A stretch of DNA of 64,000 nt from assembly GCF_001870435.1 (NCBI RefSeq), contig NZ_MDDR01000065.1, positions 186,001-250,000 on the forward strand. The letters run 5' to 3'. Both the position numbers and the translations under genes were made by a program. Source of the DNA: Pseudomonas costantinii. GTDB taxonomy: Bacteria; Pseudomonadota; Gammaproteobacteria; Pseudomonadales; Pseudomonadaceae. Under the pieces are notes generated by a model. It ran no database searches. It saw only the letters and a program-made list of their open reading frames with translations, and had not been told where the DNA came from. Below, one piece after another: positions 1 through 7,994 of the stretch; the first letter of the stretch is position 1; each line of letters begins with the position of its first letter.

Positions 1-72
1 AAGCTTGATCTGGACGACATGACCCCGCGTAAAGCGCTCGAAATGTTATATGCACTGAAGGTTCGGATATAA
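1..72 (+). CDS. mutS: DNA mismatch repair protein MutS, C-terminal end (partial)
   Basis: Only the last 23 codons and the stop are in the window; the gene enters from the left edge in frame 1. The readable tail contains DMTPRKALEMLYALK, which resembles the conserved MutS C-terminal tail (D-x-x-T-P-x-x-A-L-x-x-L-Y-x-L-K). MutS recognises mismatches as an ATPase clamp. The following gene, fdxA, is the usual neighbour of mutS in Pseudomonas, which supports the call. Nothing can be said about the rest of the protein. Confidence 0.8.
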   Translation, partial: KLDLDDMTPRKALEMLYALKVRI

Positions 73-214
73 CGCTGACGCTTGCAAGCTGGTAGACTCT
101 CGCGCGGTTTGGGATGCTGCAGGCTTTTAGCCTGGCCTGCAGACTATCGCTCCCGAACCTCGCGAACCCTGCCACAAAGGGTTTCGCTGCCGCCGCCTGA
201 GGAGAAAATTAGAA

Positions 215-538
215 ATGACCTTCGTCGTCACCGACAACTGCATCAAGTGCAAGTACACCGACTGCGTGGAAGTATGTCCGGTGGACTGCTTCTACGAAGG
301 CCCGAACTTCCTGGTCATCCACCCGGATGAGTGCATCGACTGCGCCCTGTGTGAACCAGAATGCCCGGCCGTCGCTATTTTCTCCGAGGACGAAGTCCCG
401 GCAGAGATGCAGGAATTTATTCAGTTGAACGTTGATTTGGCGGAAATCTGGCCGAACATCACCGAACGTAAAGACCCGATGCCAGACGCTAAAGAGTGGG
501 ATGGTAAAAAGGGCAAGATTGCCGACCTGGAAAGGTAA
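215..538 (+). CDS. fdxA: Seven-iron ferredoxin FdxA
   Basis: A 107-residue ferredoxin, the normal length for the Pseudomonas/Azotobacter FdI family. The N-terminal half carries the cysteine pattern of a [3Fe-4S][4Fe-4S] protein: C9, C17 and C21 (CIKCKYTDCVEVCPVDC) and a second motif CIDCALCEPECP. The C-terminal acidic half is the typical extension of this family. It should act as a cytoplasmic low-potential electron carrier. The start ATG at 215 follows the purine-rich stretch GAGGAGAAAA. It lies 142 bp after mutS and is followed by its own terminator. Confidence 0.95.
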   Translation: MTFVVTDNCIKCKYTDCVEVCPVDCFYEGPNFLVIHPDECIDCALCEPECPAVAIFSEDEVPAEMQEFIQLNVDLAEIWPNITERKDPMPDAKEWDGKKGKIADLER

Positions 539-555
539 CGGCTCTGCTGTTGCTG

Positions 556-578
556 AAAAGGCCCCTTGCGGGCCTTTT
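556..578 (+). terminator. Rho-independent terminator of fdxA
   Basis: AAAAGGCCC, loop CTTGC, GGGCCTTTT: a nine-base stem ending in a T run, 18 bp after the fdxA stop codon. Confidence 0.85.
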
Positions 579-614
579 TGCATTCTGTAGGCGCGATAAT
601 TCACTTTTCTACAG

Positions 615-750
615 GCAAAAAAAAGGGGCGGTATGACCCGCCCACATTTTTTCCCTAGTCCCTGTATTCCTTTTCATCATCCTGATGAATCGCATCCTGC
701 GACGTTCCTTCAAACCATCGTTCCTTGATGGCTGTGTCAATCCGTGGACA
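615..750 (-). ncRNA. rsmZ: Small regulatory RNA RsmZ (Gac/Rsm pathway)
   Basis: Read on the minus strand, this stretch begins TGTCCACGGATTGACACAGC, close to known fluorescent-pseudomonad RsmZ 5' ends. It carries eight GGA motifs (ACGGA, AAGGA twice, CAGGA twice, AAGGA, AGGGA twice) in a transcript of about 135 nt and ends in a strong GC hairpin plus eight T residues. RsmZ sequesters the translational repressors RsmA/RsmE through such GGA motifs and so relieves repression of secondary-metabolite and exoenzyme genes. The position next to fdxA fits the known locus. Transcript ends are inferred from the promoter and terminator. The normal neighbour rpoS is not on the other side here. Confidence 0.9.
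616..643 (-). terminator. Terminator of rsmZ
   Basis: On the minus strand GGGCGGG, loop TCATA, CCGCCCC followed by a run of eight to nine T. It also closes the fdxA-rsmZ convergent interval. Confidence 0.85.
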
Positions 751-758
751 CAGGGCTG

Positions 759-786
759 ATGTTAGAGAGTTCCAAGGGAAGTTCAA
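759..786 (-). promoter_or_regulatory. Predicted sigma-70 promoter of rsmZ
   Basis: On the minus strand a -35 TTGAAC (786-781) and a -10 TAACAT (764-759) are separated by 16 bp and sit just upstream of the inferred RNA start at 750. The start is inferred from similarity to known RsmZ 5' ends, not measured. Confidence 0.6.
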
Positions 787-922
787 CGGCCCCCGCCTCT
801 TGGGCTGACAGACTTCAGCACTACAACATCGATAAATAATTCTTATATTTCAGCAACATAGAAAACCCTCTCGATGATTCGAGACGTCCACGCCCGGTAA
901 AAAAACCAAACACTTACGAAAA

Positions 923-940
923 AGTAAGTGAATGCTTACA
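923..940 (-). promoter_or_regulatory. GacA upstream activating sequence of rsmZ
   Basis: On the minus strand TGTAAGCATTCACTTACT matches the GacA consensus TGTAAG-N6-CTTACA with one mismatch. It lies about 175-190 bp upstream of the inferred rsmZ start. The intervening sequence is AT-rich. An overlapping palindrome, CACTTAC...GTAAGTG (911-930), sits directly beside it. Confidence 0.85.
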
Positions 941-992
941 CGCACAATTGCGTAAAAGCGAAACTGGACTCCGTTGGCCGATATCCAGGCAA

Positions 993-1020
993 GAAAAAGC
1001 CCCGACAACGCCGAGGCCTC
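993..1020 (-). terminator. Probable terminator of mrp
   Basis: On the minus strand GCCTCG, loop GCGTTGT, CGGGGC, then TTTTTC, starting 17 bp after the mrp stop. The stem includes a G-U pair. Confidence 0.65.
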
Positions 1021-1036
1021 TTTCCTTTCAGCAGGA

Positions 1037-2131
1037 TCAGTCGTCGCTGATCGTAATCGTCGGCATAGCCGGCGCAGCCGCTTCTTGCAGAACAATCCGC
1101 GCGCCCACATGGCGGGCCAGCTCCTGATAAATCATGGCGATCTGGCTGTCAGGCTCGGCCACCACCGTGGGCTTGCCACCGTCGGCCTGCTCACGAATCA
1201 CCATCGACAGCGGCAACGAGGCCAGCAATTCGACGCCGTACTGGGTGGCCAGTTTCTCGCCGCCGCCTTCACCAAACAGGTGTTCAGCATGACCGCAGTT
1301 GGAGCAGATGTGCACCGCCATGTTTTCCACAACGCCCAGCACCGGGATGTTGACCTTGCGGAACATCTCCACGCCTTTCTTCGCATCCAGCAACGCCAAA
1401 TCCTGAGGCGTGGTCACGATCACCGAGCCGGCCACCGGGACTTTCTGCGCCAGGGTCAACTGGATATCACCCGTGCCCGGCGGCATGTCGATCACCAGGT
1501 AGTCCAGGTCGCCCCAGGCGGTCTGGGTGACCAATTGCAGCAAAGCACCGGACACCATCGGCCCGCGCCAGACCATCGGCGTGTTGTCATCGGTGAGGAA
1601 GGCCATGGACATGACTTCCACACCATGGGACTCAATCGGCACGAACCACTTCTGGTCCTTGACCTTCGGCCGCGTGCCTTCGGCGATACCGAACATCACG
1701 CCTTGGCTTGGGCCGTAGATGTCGGCGTCGAGAATCCCAACGCGCGCGCCTTCACGGGCCAGGGCCAGGGCCAGGTTGGCGGCGGTGGTGGATTTACCCA
1801 CGCCGCCCTTGCCGGAGGCCACGGCGACTACGTTCTTGACGTTGGCCAGGCCAGGAATCTGAGCTTGGGCCTTGTGCGGCGCGATCACGCATTGGATGTC
1901 GACCTTGGCCGAACGCACACCGTCCAAGCCCTCGATGGCCATTTGCAGCATCTGCGCCCAACCGTTCTTGAACAGACCGGCTGCATAGCCCAGCTCCAAC
2001 TGGACCGACACTTGGTCGCCCTGGACCTCGATGGCGCGCACACAGCCGGCACTGACCGGGTCCTGGTTCAAATAAGGGTCGGTGTACTGGCGAAGCACGG
2101 CTTCCACCGCTGCGCGATTGACGGCGCTCAT
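1037..2131 (-). CDS. apbC: Iron-sulfur cluster carrier protein Mrp/ApbC
   Basis: A 364-residue P-loop NTPase of the Mrp/NBP35 family. An N-terminal MIP18-like domain (about residues 1-85) is followed by the deviant Walker A motif GKGGVGKST near residue 110, the switch motif DADIYGPSQG and the C-terminal CSNCGH motif, whose two cysteines bridge a transferable [4Fe-4S] cluster in dimers. It delivers clusters to apoproteins in the cytoplasm. The gene diverges from metG with 171 bp between the starts, an arrangement usual in Pseudomonas. Confidence 0.95.
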   Translation of the reverse strand: MSAVNRAAVEAVLRQYTDPYLNQDPVSAGCVRAIEVQGDQVSVQLELGYAAGLFKNGWAQMLQMAIEGLDGVRSAKVDIQCVIAPHKAQAQIPGLANVKNVVAVASGKGGVGKSTTAANLALALAREGARVGILDADIYGPSQGVMFGIAEGTRPKVKDQKWFVPIESHGVEVMSMAFLTDDNTPMVWRGPMVSGALLQLVTQTAWGDLDYLVIDMPPGTGDIQLTLAQKVPVAGSVIVTTPQDLALLDAKKGVEMFRKVNIPVLGVVENMAVHICSNCGHAEHLFGEGGGEKLATQYGVELLASLPLSMVIREQADGGKPTVVAEPDSQIAMIYQELARHVGARIVLQEAAAPAMPTITISDD

Positions 2132-2302
2132 GGGCTACTCCCGAAAAAGACTGACTGAAACAGGCGGCTATCCTAACCGTTCCAGGCATCCAGCGGCATG
2201 CTTTCGCAGGCCGGAAAGCTTCAGAAACAGCGCCACGGGGTGAAATATATTTCCCGGCGCTTTATAGTGGCCGACCTCCGTTTCATCAAGTAGCCGAGCC
2301 CC

Positions 2303-4354
2303 ATGTCCGAGCCACGCAAGATCCTCGTCACCAGCGCCCTGCCCTATGCCAATGGTTCGATCCATCTTGGCCATATGCTTGAGTACATCCAGACCGATAT
2401 GTGGGTGCGCTTCCAGAAGCATCGTGGCAATCAATGCATTTATGTCTGCGCGGACGACGCCCACGGTTCGGCCATCATGTTGCGCGCCGAAAAGGAAGGG
2501 ATCACCCCGGAACAACTGATCGCCAATGTGCAGGCTGAACACAGCGCCGACTTTGCCGAGTTCCTGGTGGATTTCGACAATTTCCACTCGACCCACTCCG
2601 AAGAAAACCGCGAGCTATCGAGCCAGATCTACAAGCGTCTGCGCGACGCCGGGCACATCGACACACGCTCGATCACCCAGTATTTCGACCCGGAAAAGAA
2701 AATGTTCCTGGCCGACCGCTTCATCAAGGGCACCTGCCCGAAATGCGGCACTGAGGATCAGTACGGCGACAACTGCGAGAAGTGCGGTGCCACCTACGCA
2801 CCGACCGACCTGAAGGATCCGAAGTCGGCAATCTCTGGCGCCACCCCGGTGCTCAAGGATTCCCAACACTTCTTCTTCAAACTCCCGGATTTCCAGCAAA
2901 TGCTGCAAACCTGGACTCGCAGCGGCACCCTGCAAGACGCCGTCGCCAATAAAATCGCCGAATGGCTGGACGCCGGCCTGCAACAGTGGGACATCTCCCG
3001 CGATGCGCCATACTTCGGTTTTGAAATTCCCGATGAGCCGGGCAAGTATTTCTACGTGTGGCTGGATGCGCCGATCGGCTACATGGCCAGCTTCAAGAAT
3101 CTCTGTGACCGTACGCCGGGGCTGGACTTCGATGCGTTCTGGAACAAGGATTCCACCGCCGAGCTGTACCACTTCATCGGCAAGGACATCGTTAACTTCC
3201 ACGCCCTGTTCTGGCCGGCGATGCTCGAGGGTTCGGGTTACCGCAAGCCTACCGGCATTGCCGTGCACGGCTACCTGACGGTTAACGGCCAGAAAATGTC
3301 CAAATCCCGTGGCACCTTTATCAAGGCGCGCACCTATCTGGACCATCTGTCGCCGGAATACCTGCGCTACTACTACGCCTCCAAGCTGGGCCGTGGCGTC
3401 GACGACCTGGACCTGAACCTGGAAGACTTCGTACAGAAGGTCAACTCGGACCTGGTCGGCAAAGTGGTCAACATCGCCAGCCGTTGCGCAGGTTTTATCC
3501 ACAAGGGCAACGCCGGTCTATTGGTGGCCGAAAACGCCGCGCCGGAACTGACCGACGCCTTCCTGGCCGCAGCACCAAGCATTGCCGACGCCTATGAAGC
3601 CCGCGACTTTGCCCGCGCCATGCGCGAAATCATGGGCCTGGCCGACCGCGCCAACGCCTGGATCGCCGACAAGGCCCCGTGGTCGCTGAACAAGCAGGAA
3701 GGCAAACAAGCTGAAGTCCAGGCGATTTGCGCCACCGGCGTCAACCTGTTCCGCCAACTGGTGATCTTCCTCAAGCCGGTGCTGCCATTGCTGGCCGCCG
3801 ATGCCGAGGCGTTCCTCAACGTCGCGCCGCTGACCTGGAACGACCACACCACCCTGCTCAGCAACCACCAACTGAACGAGTTCAAACCGCTGATGACCCG
3901 TATCGACCCGGTCAAAGTCCAGGCGATGACCGATGCTTCGAAAGAAGACCTGGTCGCCAGCCAGACCGACACCGGCGAGTCCGCGCCTGCCGGCAACGGC
4001 GAACTGGCCAAAGACCCGCTTTCCCCGGAAATCGAGTTCGATGCCTTTGCGGCCGTGGACCTGCGCGTTGCGCTGATCGTCAAAGCCGAAGCTGTGGAAG
4101 GTGCCGACAAGCTGCTGCGCCTGACCCTGGATATCGGTGACGAGCAACGCAACGTGTTCTCCGGGATCAAGAGCGCGTATCCGGACCCATCCAAACTCGA
4201 TGGTCGCCTGACCATGATGATCGCCAACCTCAAGCCACGGAAAATGAAGTTCGGCATTTCCGAAGGTATGGTGATGGCAGCGGGCCCCGGCGGTGAAGAG
4301 ATCTACCTGCTGAGCCCGGACAGCGGCGCCAAGCCGGGTCAACGCATCAAGTAA
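2303..4354 (+). CDS. metG: Methionyl-tRNA synthetase
   Basis: A 683-residue class I synthetase that charges tRNA-Met and initiator tRNA. Visible are the HIGH box (SIHLGH), a zinc knuckle with two CxxC pairs (CPKCGTEDQYGDNCEKCG), the KMSKS signature (QKMSKSRGTF) and a C-terminal tRNA-binding EMAP/Trbp111-like domain of about 100 residues (from AFAAVDLRVALIV) as in E. coli MetG. Full length, starting MSEPRKILVTSALPYANG. A terminator follows 13 bp after the stop. Confidence 0.97.
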   Translation: MSEPRKILVTSALPYANGSIHLGHMLEYIQTDMWVRFQKHRGNQCIYVCADDAHGSAIMLRAEKEGITPEQLIANVQAEHSADFAEFLVDFDNFHSTHSEENRELSSQIYKRLRDAGHIDTRSITQYFDPEKKMFLADRFIKGTCPKCGTEDQYGDNCEKCGATYAPTDLKDPKSAISGATPVLKDSQHFFFKLPDFQQMLQTWTRSGTLQDAVANKIAEWLDAGLQQWDISRDAPYFGFEIPDEPGKYFYVWLDAPIGYMASFKNLCDRTPGLDFDAFWNKDSTAELYHFIGKDIVNFHALFWPAMLEGSGYRKPTGIAVHGYLTVNGQKMSKSRGTFIKARTYLDHLSPEYLRYYYASKLGRGVDDLDLNLEDFVQKVNSDLVGKVVNIASRCAGFIHKGNAGLLVAENAAPELTDAFLAAAPSIADAYEARDFARAMREIMGLADRANAWIADKAPWSLNKQEGKQAEVQAICATGVNLFRQLVIFLKPVLPLLAADAEAFLNVAPLTWNDHTTLLSNHQLNEFKPLMTRIDPVKVQAMTDASKEDLVASQTDTGESAPAGNGELAKDPLSPEIEFDAFAAVDLRVALIVKAEAVEGADKLLRLTLDIGDEQRNVFSGIKSAYPDPSKLDGRLTMMIANLKPRKMKFGISEGMVMAAGPGGEEIYLLSPDSGAKPGQRIK

Positions 4355-4366
4355 GCCCTACCAAAC

Positions 4367-4395
4367 AGCCCTGTCGTTTCGGCGGCAGGGCTTTT
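4367..4395 (+). terminator. Terminator of metG
   Basis: AGCCCTG ... CAGGGCT hairpin followed by TTTTC, immediately after the metG stop. Confidence 0.75.
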
Positions 4396-4468
4396 CAGCT
4401 AGTCCCCCCTTCTCGCTTGCCGGATAATCAGGCCCTGTTTGTTTAACCGGCATGCCAATGATCACCCC

Positions 4469-5632
4469 ATGAATCTGATTCAACGTATCGACGCGCTGCT
4501 GCCGCAGACCCAATGCGGCAAATGCGGGCACCCGGGCTGCAAGCCTTACGCCGAGGGCATCGCGCTTGGCGAGGCGATCAACAAGTGCCCGCCCGGCGGG
4601 CAGGAAACCATCGTTGGGCTGGCGAAATTGTTGCGCGTACCGGTACTGGAACTGGACGCCAGCCGTGGAGAGGCCCCGGCCCAAGTCGCCTATATCCGTG
4701 AGGCCGAGTGCATTGGCTGCACCAAGTGCATTCAGGCCTGCCCGGTGGATGCGATTGTCGGCGCCGCCAAGTTAATGCACACCGTCATTATGGATGAATG
4801 CACCGGCTGCGACTTGTGTGTTGCACCCTGCCCTGTCGACTGCATTGAAATGCGCCCAGCGGCCTCTGTGCTGCCGATTGTGGGCAACCTAGCGGTCAAC
4901 GATCACCAGCGCCAGGAACGTGGCCTCAAACGCGACCGGGCACGGCGGCGCTATGAGCAACGTAATGCGCGACTACAACGGGGAGAAGCTCAAAGGCTCG
5001 CCGAACGACTGGCACGAGCCAAACGTTCTACGCCGGCTGTCCCCATGCAGGCCGATGCCGCCCAAGCTGCTCAGGATGCTGCAGTCAAGAAAGCCAAAAT
5101 CACGGTTGCAATGAGTCGCGCCCAACTGCACAAATCCTTGAAGGCATTTGGTCACCCACCGACCTTTGAACAGCAGTCGCAGTTGATCGTCCTGCAACAG
5201 CAGTTCGAATCGGCAGAGCAGGCACTGGCTAGCCTGGAAGTGGTCAGCCCTGCACCCTCGCCGACACAAAAAGACCCGGAGCTCAAGCGCGCCAAAATCC
5301 AACTGGCCATGCGGCGAGCCGATCTGAAAAAAGCTCAGGACCTGAACGCTGACGAGCAACAACTGGCGACCTTGAGCGCTGCACTGTCCAGCGCAGAGCA
5401 AGTCTTGCACGATGCCGAAGCCAGCAGTGAACAGCCCAAGCCAGACTTGCAGCGTGTTGAAAAACGTCCCATCGACGCCCAACTGCGCCAACTGAAAACC
5501 ACCCTGGCTTATGCACGGGCTGATGTAAGCAAATTGCAACGCCAACCCGAAGTCAGCGCGCAAGACCTGAAAGCCGCGCAAGACAAGCTGGAAGAAGCGC
5601 AGCGCCAGGTGGACGCCCACATCGGCGCTTGA
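4469..5632 (+). CDS. rnfB: RnfB-like ferredoxin with a repeated coiled-coil tail
   Basis: A 387-residue protein when started at ATG 4469 (MNLIQRIDALLPQTQCGKCG). The first part is RnfB-like: the CxxCxxxxC...C cluster motif (CGKCGHPGC ... CPPGG) and two [4Fe-4S] ferredoxin motifs (CIGCTKCIQACP and CTGCDLCVAPCP). Two things are odd. The usual N-terminal membrane helix of RnfB/RsxB is absent, so the protein looks soluble. After about residue 155 comes a roughly 230-residue charged, Ala/Gln-rich tail with three similar units of about 50 residues (AAVKKAKITVAMSRAQL, ELKRAKIQLAMRRADL, LRQLKTTLAYARADV). RnfB is normally near 190 residues. No rnfA, C, D, G or E gene is nearby; nth follows as in complete Pseudomonas rnf operons. 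An electron-transfer role is likely; the partner is unknown. Confidence 0.85.
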   Translation: MNLIQRIDALLPQTQCGKCGHPGCKPYAEGIALGEAINKCPPGGQETIVGLAKLLRVPVLELDASRGEAPAQVAYIREAECIGCTKCIQACPVDAIVGAAKLMHTVIMDECTGCDLCVAPCPVDCIEMRPAASVLPIVGNLAVNDHQRQERGLKRDRARRRYEQRNARLQRGEAQRLAERLARAKRSTPAVPMQADAAQAAQDAAVKKAKITVAMSRAQLHKSLKAFGHPPTFEQQSQLIVLQQQFESAEQALASLEVVSPAPSPTQKDPELKRAKIQLAMRRADLKKAQDLNADEQQLATLSAALSSAEQVLHDAEASSEQPKPDLQRVEKRPIDAQLRQLKTTLAYARADVSKLQRQPEVSAQDLKAAQDKLEEAQRQVDAHIGA

Positions 5633-5734
5633 TCCGCGACAGGCGCTGCCGGGTGTGGCAACGATGGTTTATCCTGCACAGCCTGCATCACTTTTGAATT
5701 CCACGTTGACCGTCTGCAAGGAAACGCCTGCCCG

Positions 5735-6373
5735 ATGAACGCCGCAAAACGCCTGGAAATTTTCCGCAGGTTTCACGAAGACAATCCGGAACCCAAGACC
5801 GAACTGGCCTACTCCTCGCCGTTCGAGTTACTGATTGCGGTAATCCTGTCGGCCCAATCCACAGACGTTGGCGTCAACAAGGCCACGGCCAAACTGTATC
5901 CGGTGGCCAATACGCCCGAGGCGATTTATGCCTTGGGCGTAGACGGGCTGTCCGAATACATCAAGACCATCGGCCTGTACAACAGCAAGGCAAAGAATGT
6001 CATCGAGACCTGTCGCATGCTCGTTGAGCTACATGGCAGTGAAGTGCCGCAAACTCGCGAAGCCCTGGAAGCCCTGCCTGGCGTGGGCCGAAAAACCGCT
6101 AACGTCGTACTCAATACAGCGTTCCGACAACTGACCATGGCGGTGGACACGCATATTTTTCGCGTCAGCAACCGAACCGGCATCGCTCGCGGCAAAAATG
6201 TGGTTGAGGTGGAAAAGCAGTTGATGAAGTTCGTGCCCAAGCCGTATTTGCTCGACTCCCACCATTGGTTGATCCTTCATGGCCGCTACGTTTGCCAAGC
6301 CCGTAAGCCTCGCTGCGGGAGCTGCCGCATCGAAGACCTGTGCGAATACAAGGACAAAACGTCCGACGATTGA
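5735..6373 (+). CDS. nth: Endonuclease III
   Basis: A 212-residue DNA glycosylase/AP lyase that removes oxidised pyrimidines. The helix-hairpin-helix ALPGVGRKTANVV with the catalytic lysine, the catalytic aspartate in VDTHIFRVSNR, and the C-terminal four-cysteine iron-sulfur loop (CQARKPRCGSCRIEDLC) are all present. Length and motifs match E. coli Nth. It follows the rnfB-like gene by about 100 bp, keeping the rnf-nth link seen in other Pseudomonas. Confidence 0.97.
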   Translation: MNAAKRLEIFRRFHEDNPEPKTELAYSSPFELLIAVILSAQSTDVGVNKATAKLYPVANTPEAIYALGVDGLSEYIKTIGLYNSKAKNVIETCRMLVELHGSEVPQTREALEALPGVGRKTANVVLNTAFRQLTMAVDTHIFRVSNRTGIARGKNVVEVEKQLMKFVPKPYLLDSHHWLILHGRYVCQARKPRCGSCRIEDLCEYKDKTSDD

Positions 6374-6480
6374 GAGCTCATTGGTTTTCTCGATCAATCG
6401 ATTGAAAAAATCTTTTTTACCGATTCATGGATTATCGTTATAAGGAGCGCCAACGGCAGTCTTAGCCTGGAGTTAACCTT

Positions 6481-6663
6481 ATGAGCACTGGCAAAGAACA
6501 ACTGGATGTAGAAGACGACCTCGTTGCAGAGGCGGATGACGATGGGGAAGCACCCGTTGCAGAGGTGGCCAAGACCAATTTGAGCAAACGCCGTACTATC
6601 GACAATCTTCTGGAAGAACGACGCTTGCAAAAACAACTGGCCGATTACGACTTCGATCTCTGA
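6481..6663 (+). CDS. Small acidic protein of the PA3496 type
   Basis: A 60-residue, strongly acidic protein (ending KQLADYDFDL) downstream of nth. Its position and length match the conserved Pseudomonas PA3496-like family, described in databases as a putative envelope-integrity protein. There is no signal peptide or membrane segment. A terminator follows directly. The function is not established from sequence. Confidence 0.75.
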   Translation: MSTGKEQLDVEDDLVAEADDDGEAPVAEVAKTNLSKRRTIDNLLEERRLQKQLADYDFDL

Positions 6664-6682
6664 TCGACCCGTTGACGACCGG

Positions 6683-6706
6683 AAGCCTCCCTGACGGAGG
6701 CTTTTT
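6683..6706 (+). terminator. Terminator after the small acidic gene
   Basis: AAGCCTCC, loop CTGA, GGAGGCTTTTTT; a strong hairpin with a T run, which separates the gene from the convergent response regulator gene. Confidence 0.85.
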
Positions 6707-6748
6707 TCTGTCGATTACTCTGCCTTCAACGTGGTAAGAGCCTCTCCT

Positions 6749-7381
6749 TTATACAAGGCCATTGCGTTGGGCCAGTTCGATCAGATCCACAAGGGATCGC
6801 GCATTGAGCTTGAGCAGCAGGCGAGTCTTGTAGGTGCTGACGGTTTTGTTGCTGAGGAACATACCGTCGGCGATCTCCTTGTTGGTTTTGCCACGGGCCA
6901 GTTGTTGCAACACCATCATCTCTCGACCCGACAGGCGCTCGACCATATCGGCCTCACTGGAATTGCCCATGGTGGAGCGTACTGAATTGAGCGCTTGGTT
7001 CGGGAAATAGCTGTAGCCGGAGAGCACCGCCTTGATGGCACTCAATAACTCGGTCAGGTCCTGTTGCTTGCACACATAACCCGCCGCTCCCGCCTGCATG
7101 CAACGCATGGAAAAATGACCAGGAGCCTGGGACGTCAGCACCAGCACCTTGAAGGGTGCTGGCTGCTTGGTGGAGGCCAACCGGCAAATAACCTCCAAAC
7201 CATCGAGTTTGGGGATTCCAATATCCAGTATGACAATGTCCGGCACATGCTCCCGTGCAAGTTGCAACGCATCAACACCGTTATCAGTCTCGGCAACGAC
7301 TTCATAACCATGACGCTCCATTAGCATGCGCACAGCAAGACGAATGACGGGATGATCATCCACGATCAGCACTTTATTCAT
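6749..7381 (-). CDS. NarL/FixJ-type response regulator (BvgA/EvgA-like)
   Basis: A 210-residue regulator when started at ATG 7381 (MNKVLIVDDHPVIRLAV); a TTG four codons upstream is less likely. The receiver domain has the acidic pair DD, the phosphoacceptor aspartate in VILDIGIPKLDG, the conserved threonine and the lysine (YVCKQQD). A C-terminal LuxR helix-turn-helix (LSGREMMVLQQLARGKTNKEIA) covers about residues 145-205. No sensor kinase lies next to it, so it is an orphan regulator here. Closest in layout to BvgA/EvgA/RocA-type regulators; its targets cannot be told. Confidence 0.88.
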   Translation of the reverse strand: MNKVLIVDDHPVIRLAVRMLMERHGYEVVAETDNGVDALQLAREHVPDIVILDIGIPKLDGLEVICRLASTKQPAPFKVLVLTSQAPGHFSMRCMQAGAAGYVCKQQDLTELLSAIKAVLSGYSYFPNQALNSVRSTMGNSSEADMVERLSGREMMVLQQLARGKTNKEIADGMFLSNKTVSTYKTRLLLKLNARSLVDLIELAQRNGLV

Positions 7382-7942
7382 GAGAAAGTCCAATTTCGCT
7401 GTTCGAATTATTTAGAGCAAGCACAATAGCCTAGTCGTTTCATAGTTGGCATAGCACTCCCCCCCAAGCAACAGCAAGCAGAGACCCAACCCACAACGAT
7501 ATGGGAATTAACCTACAAAAAAACACCAACTCAGACGCATACGGTTTTATTGAGCCCTTCAGAACTTTCCGGGGGCTTACATATTTTGAGAGAAATATCC
7601 GCCGCATAAGAGGCTCGCGGTAAACGTGCCGCACATGACTTTCAGGAAATGCCCATTGCTTGTTGCCACCAGACAGGTGCGAGGGTGAAAAAATTCCGAC
7701 TGTTTTAGTTCCATTCAACATATTTTCAAACATCCTTAATTCCTACAGAATTTTCAGCGCCTTACAGGCTCGCTGTAATAAGGTAGTGAAACTTCTGTAA
7801 GACATAGTTCCTAGTAAGGTGTTAGAAAATCGTTCATTCGCGCAAACTCCATTCAAAAACTTTAAAATCAACAGAAAATAAACATTTATCAGGCTGAATT
7901 AAACATCGCGAGCTGTTCAAGACTTACACCTTTTATTCAAGC
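7382..7942. other. AT-rich intergenic stretch with one doubtful 97-codon reading frame
   Basis: About 560 bp between the response regulator and the argG terminator, visibly richer in A and T than its surroundings. The only sizeable frame is on the minus strand (7440-7733, 97 codons). It would end in a hydrophobic segment (LIPISLWVGSLLAVAWGG) just before its stop. I see no good ribosome binding site and no known family, so I do not call it a gene. The stretch probably also holds the promoter of the response regulator. Loss of a former gene is possible. Confidence 0.35.
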
Positions 7943-7977
7943 AAAAAAAATGGCCCCTTTAATAAGGGGCCACTTTT
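7943..7977 (-). terminator. Terminator of argG
   Basis: On the minus strand TGGCCCCTTATTAAAGGGGCCA followed by eight T residues, 18 bp after the argG stop. Confidence 0.9.
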
Positions 7978-7994
7978 CACAACAAGGGAATCAC

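Noticed and set aside
974..2158. 394-codon open frame on the plus strand opposite mrp
   Set aside because: Histidine/arginine-rich composition typical of an antisense shadow of a GC-rich gene; mrp has clear motifs on the other strand.
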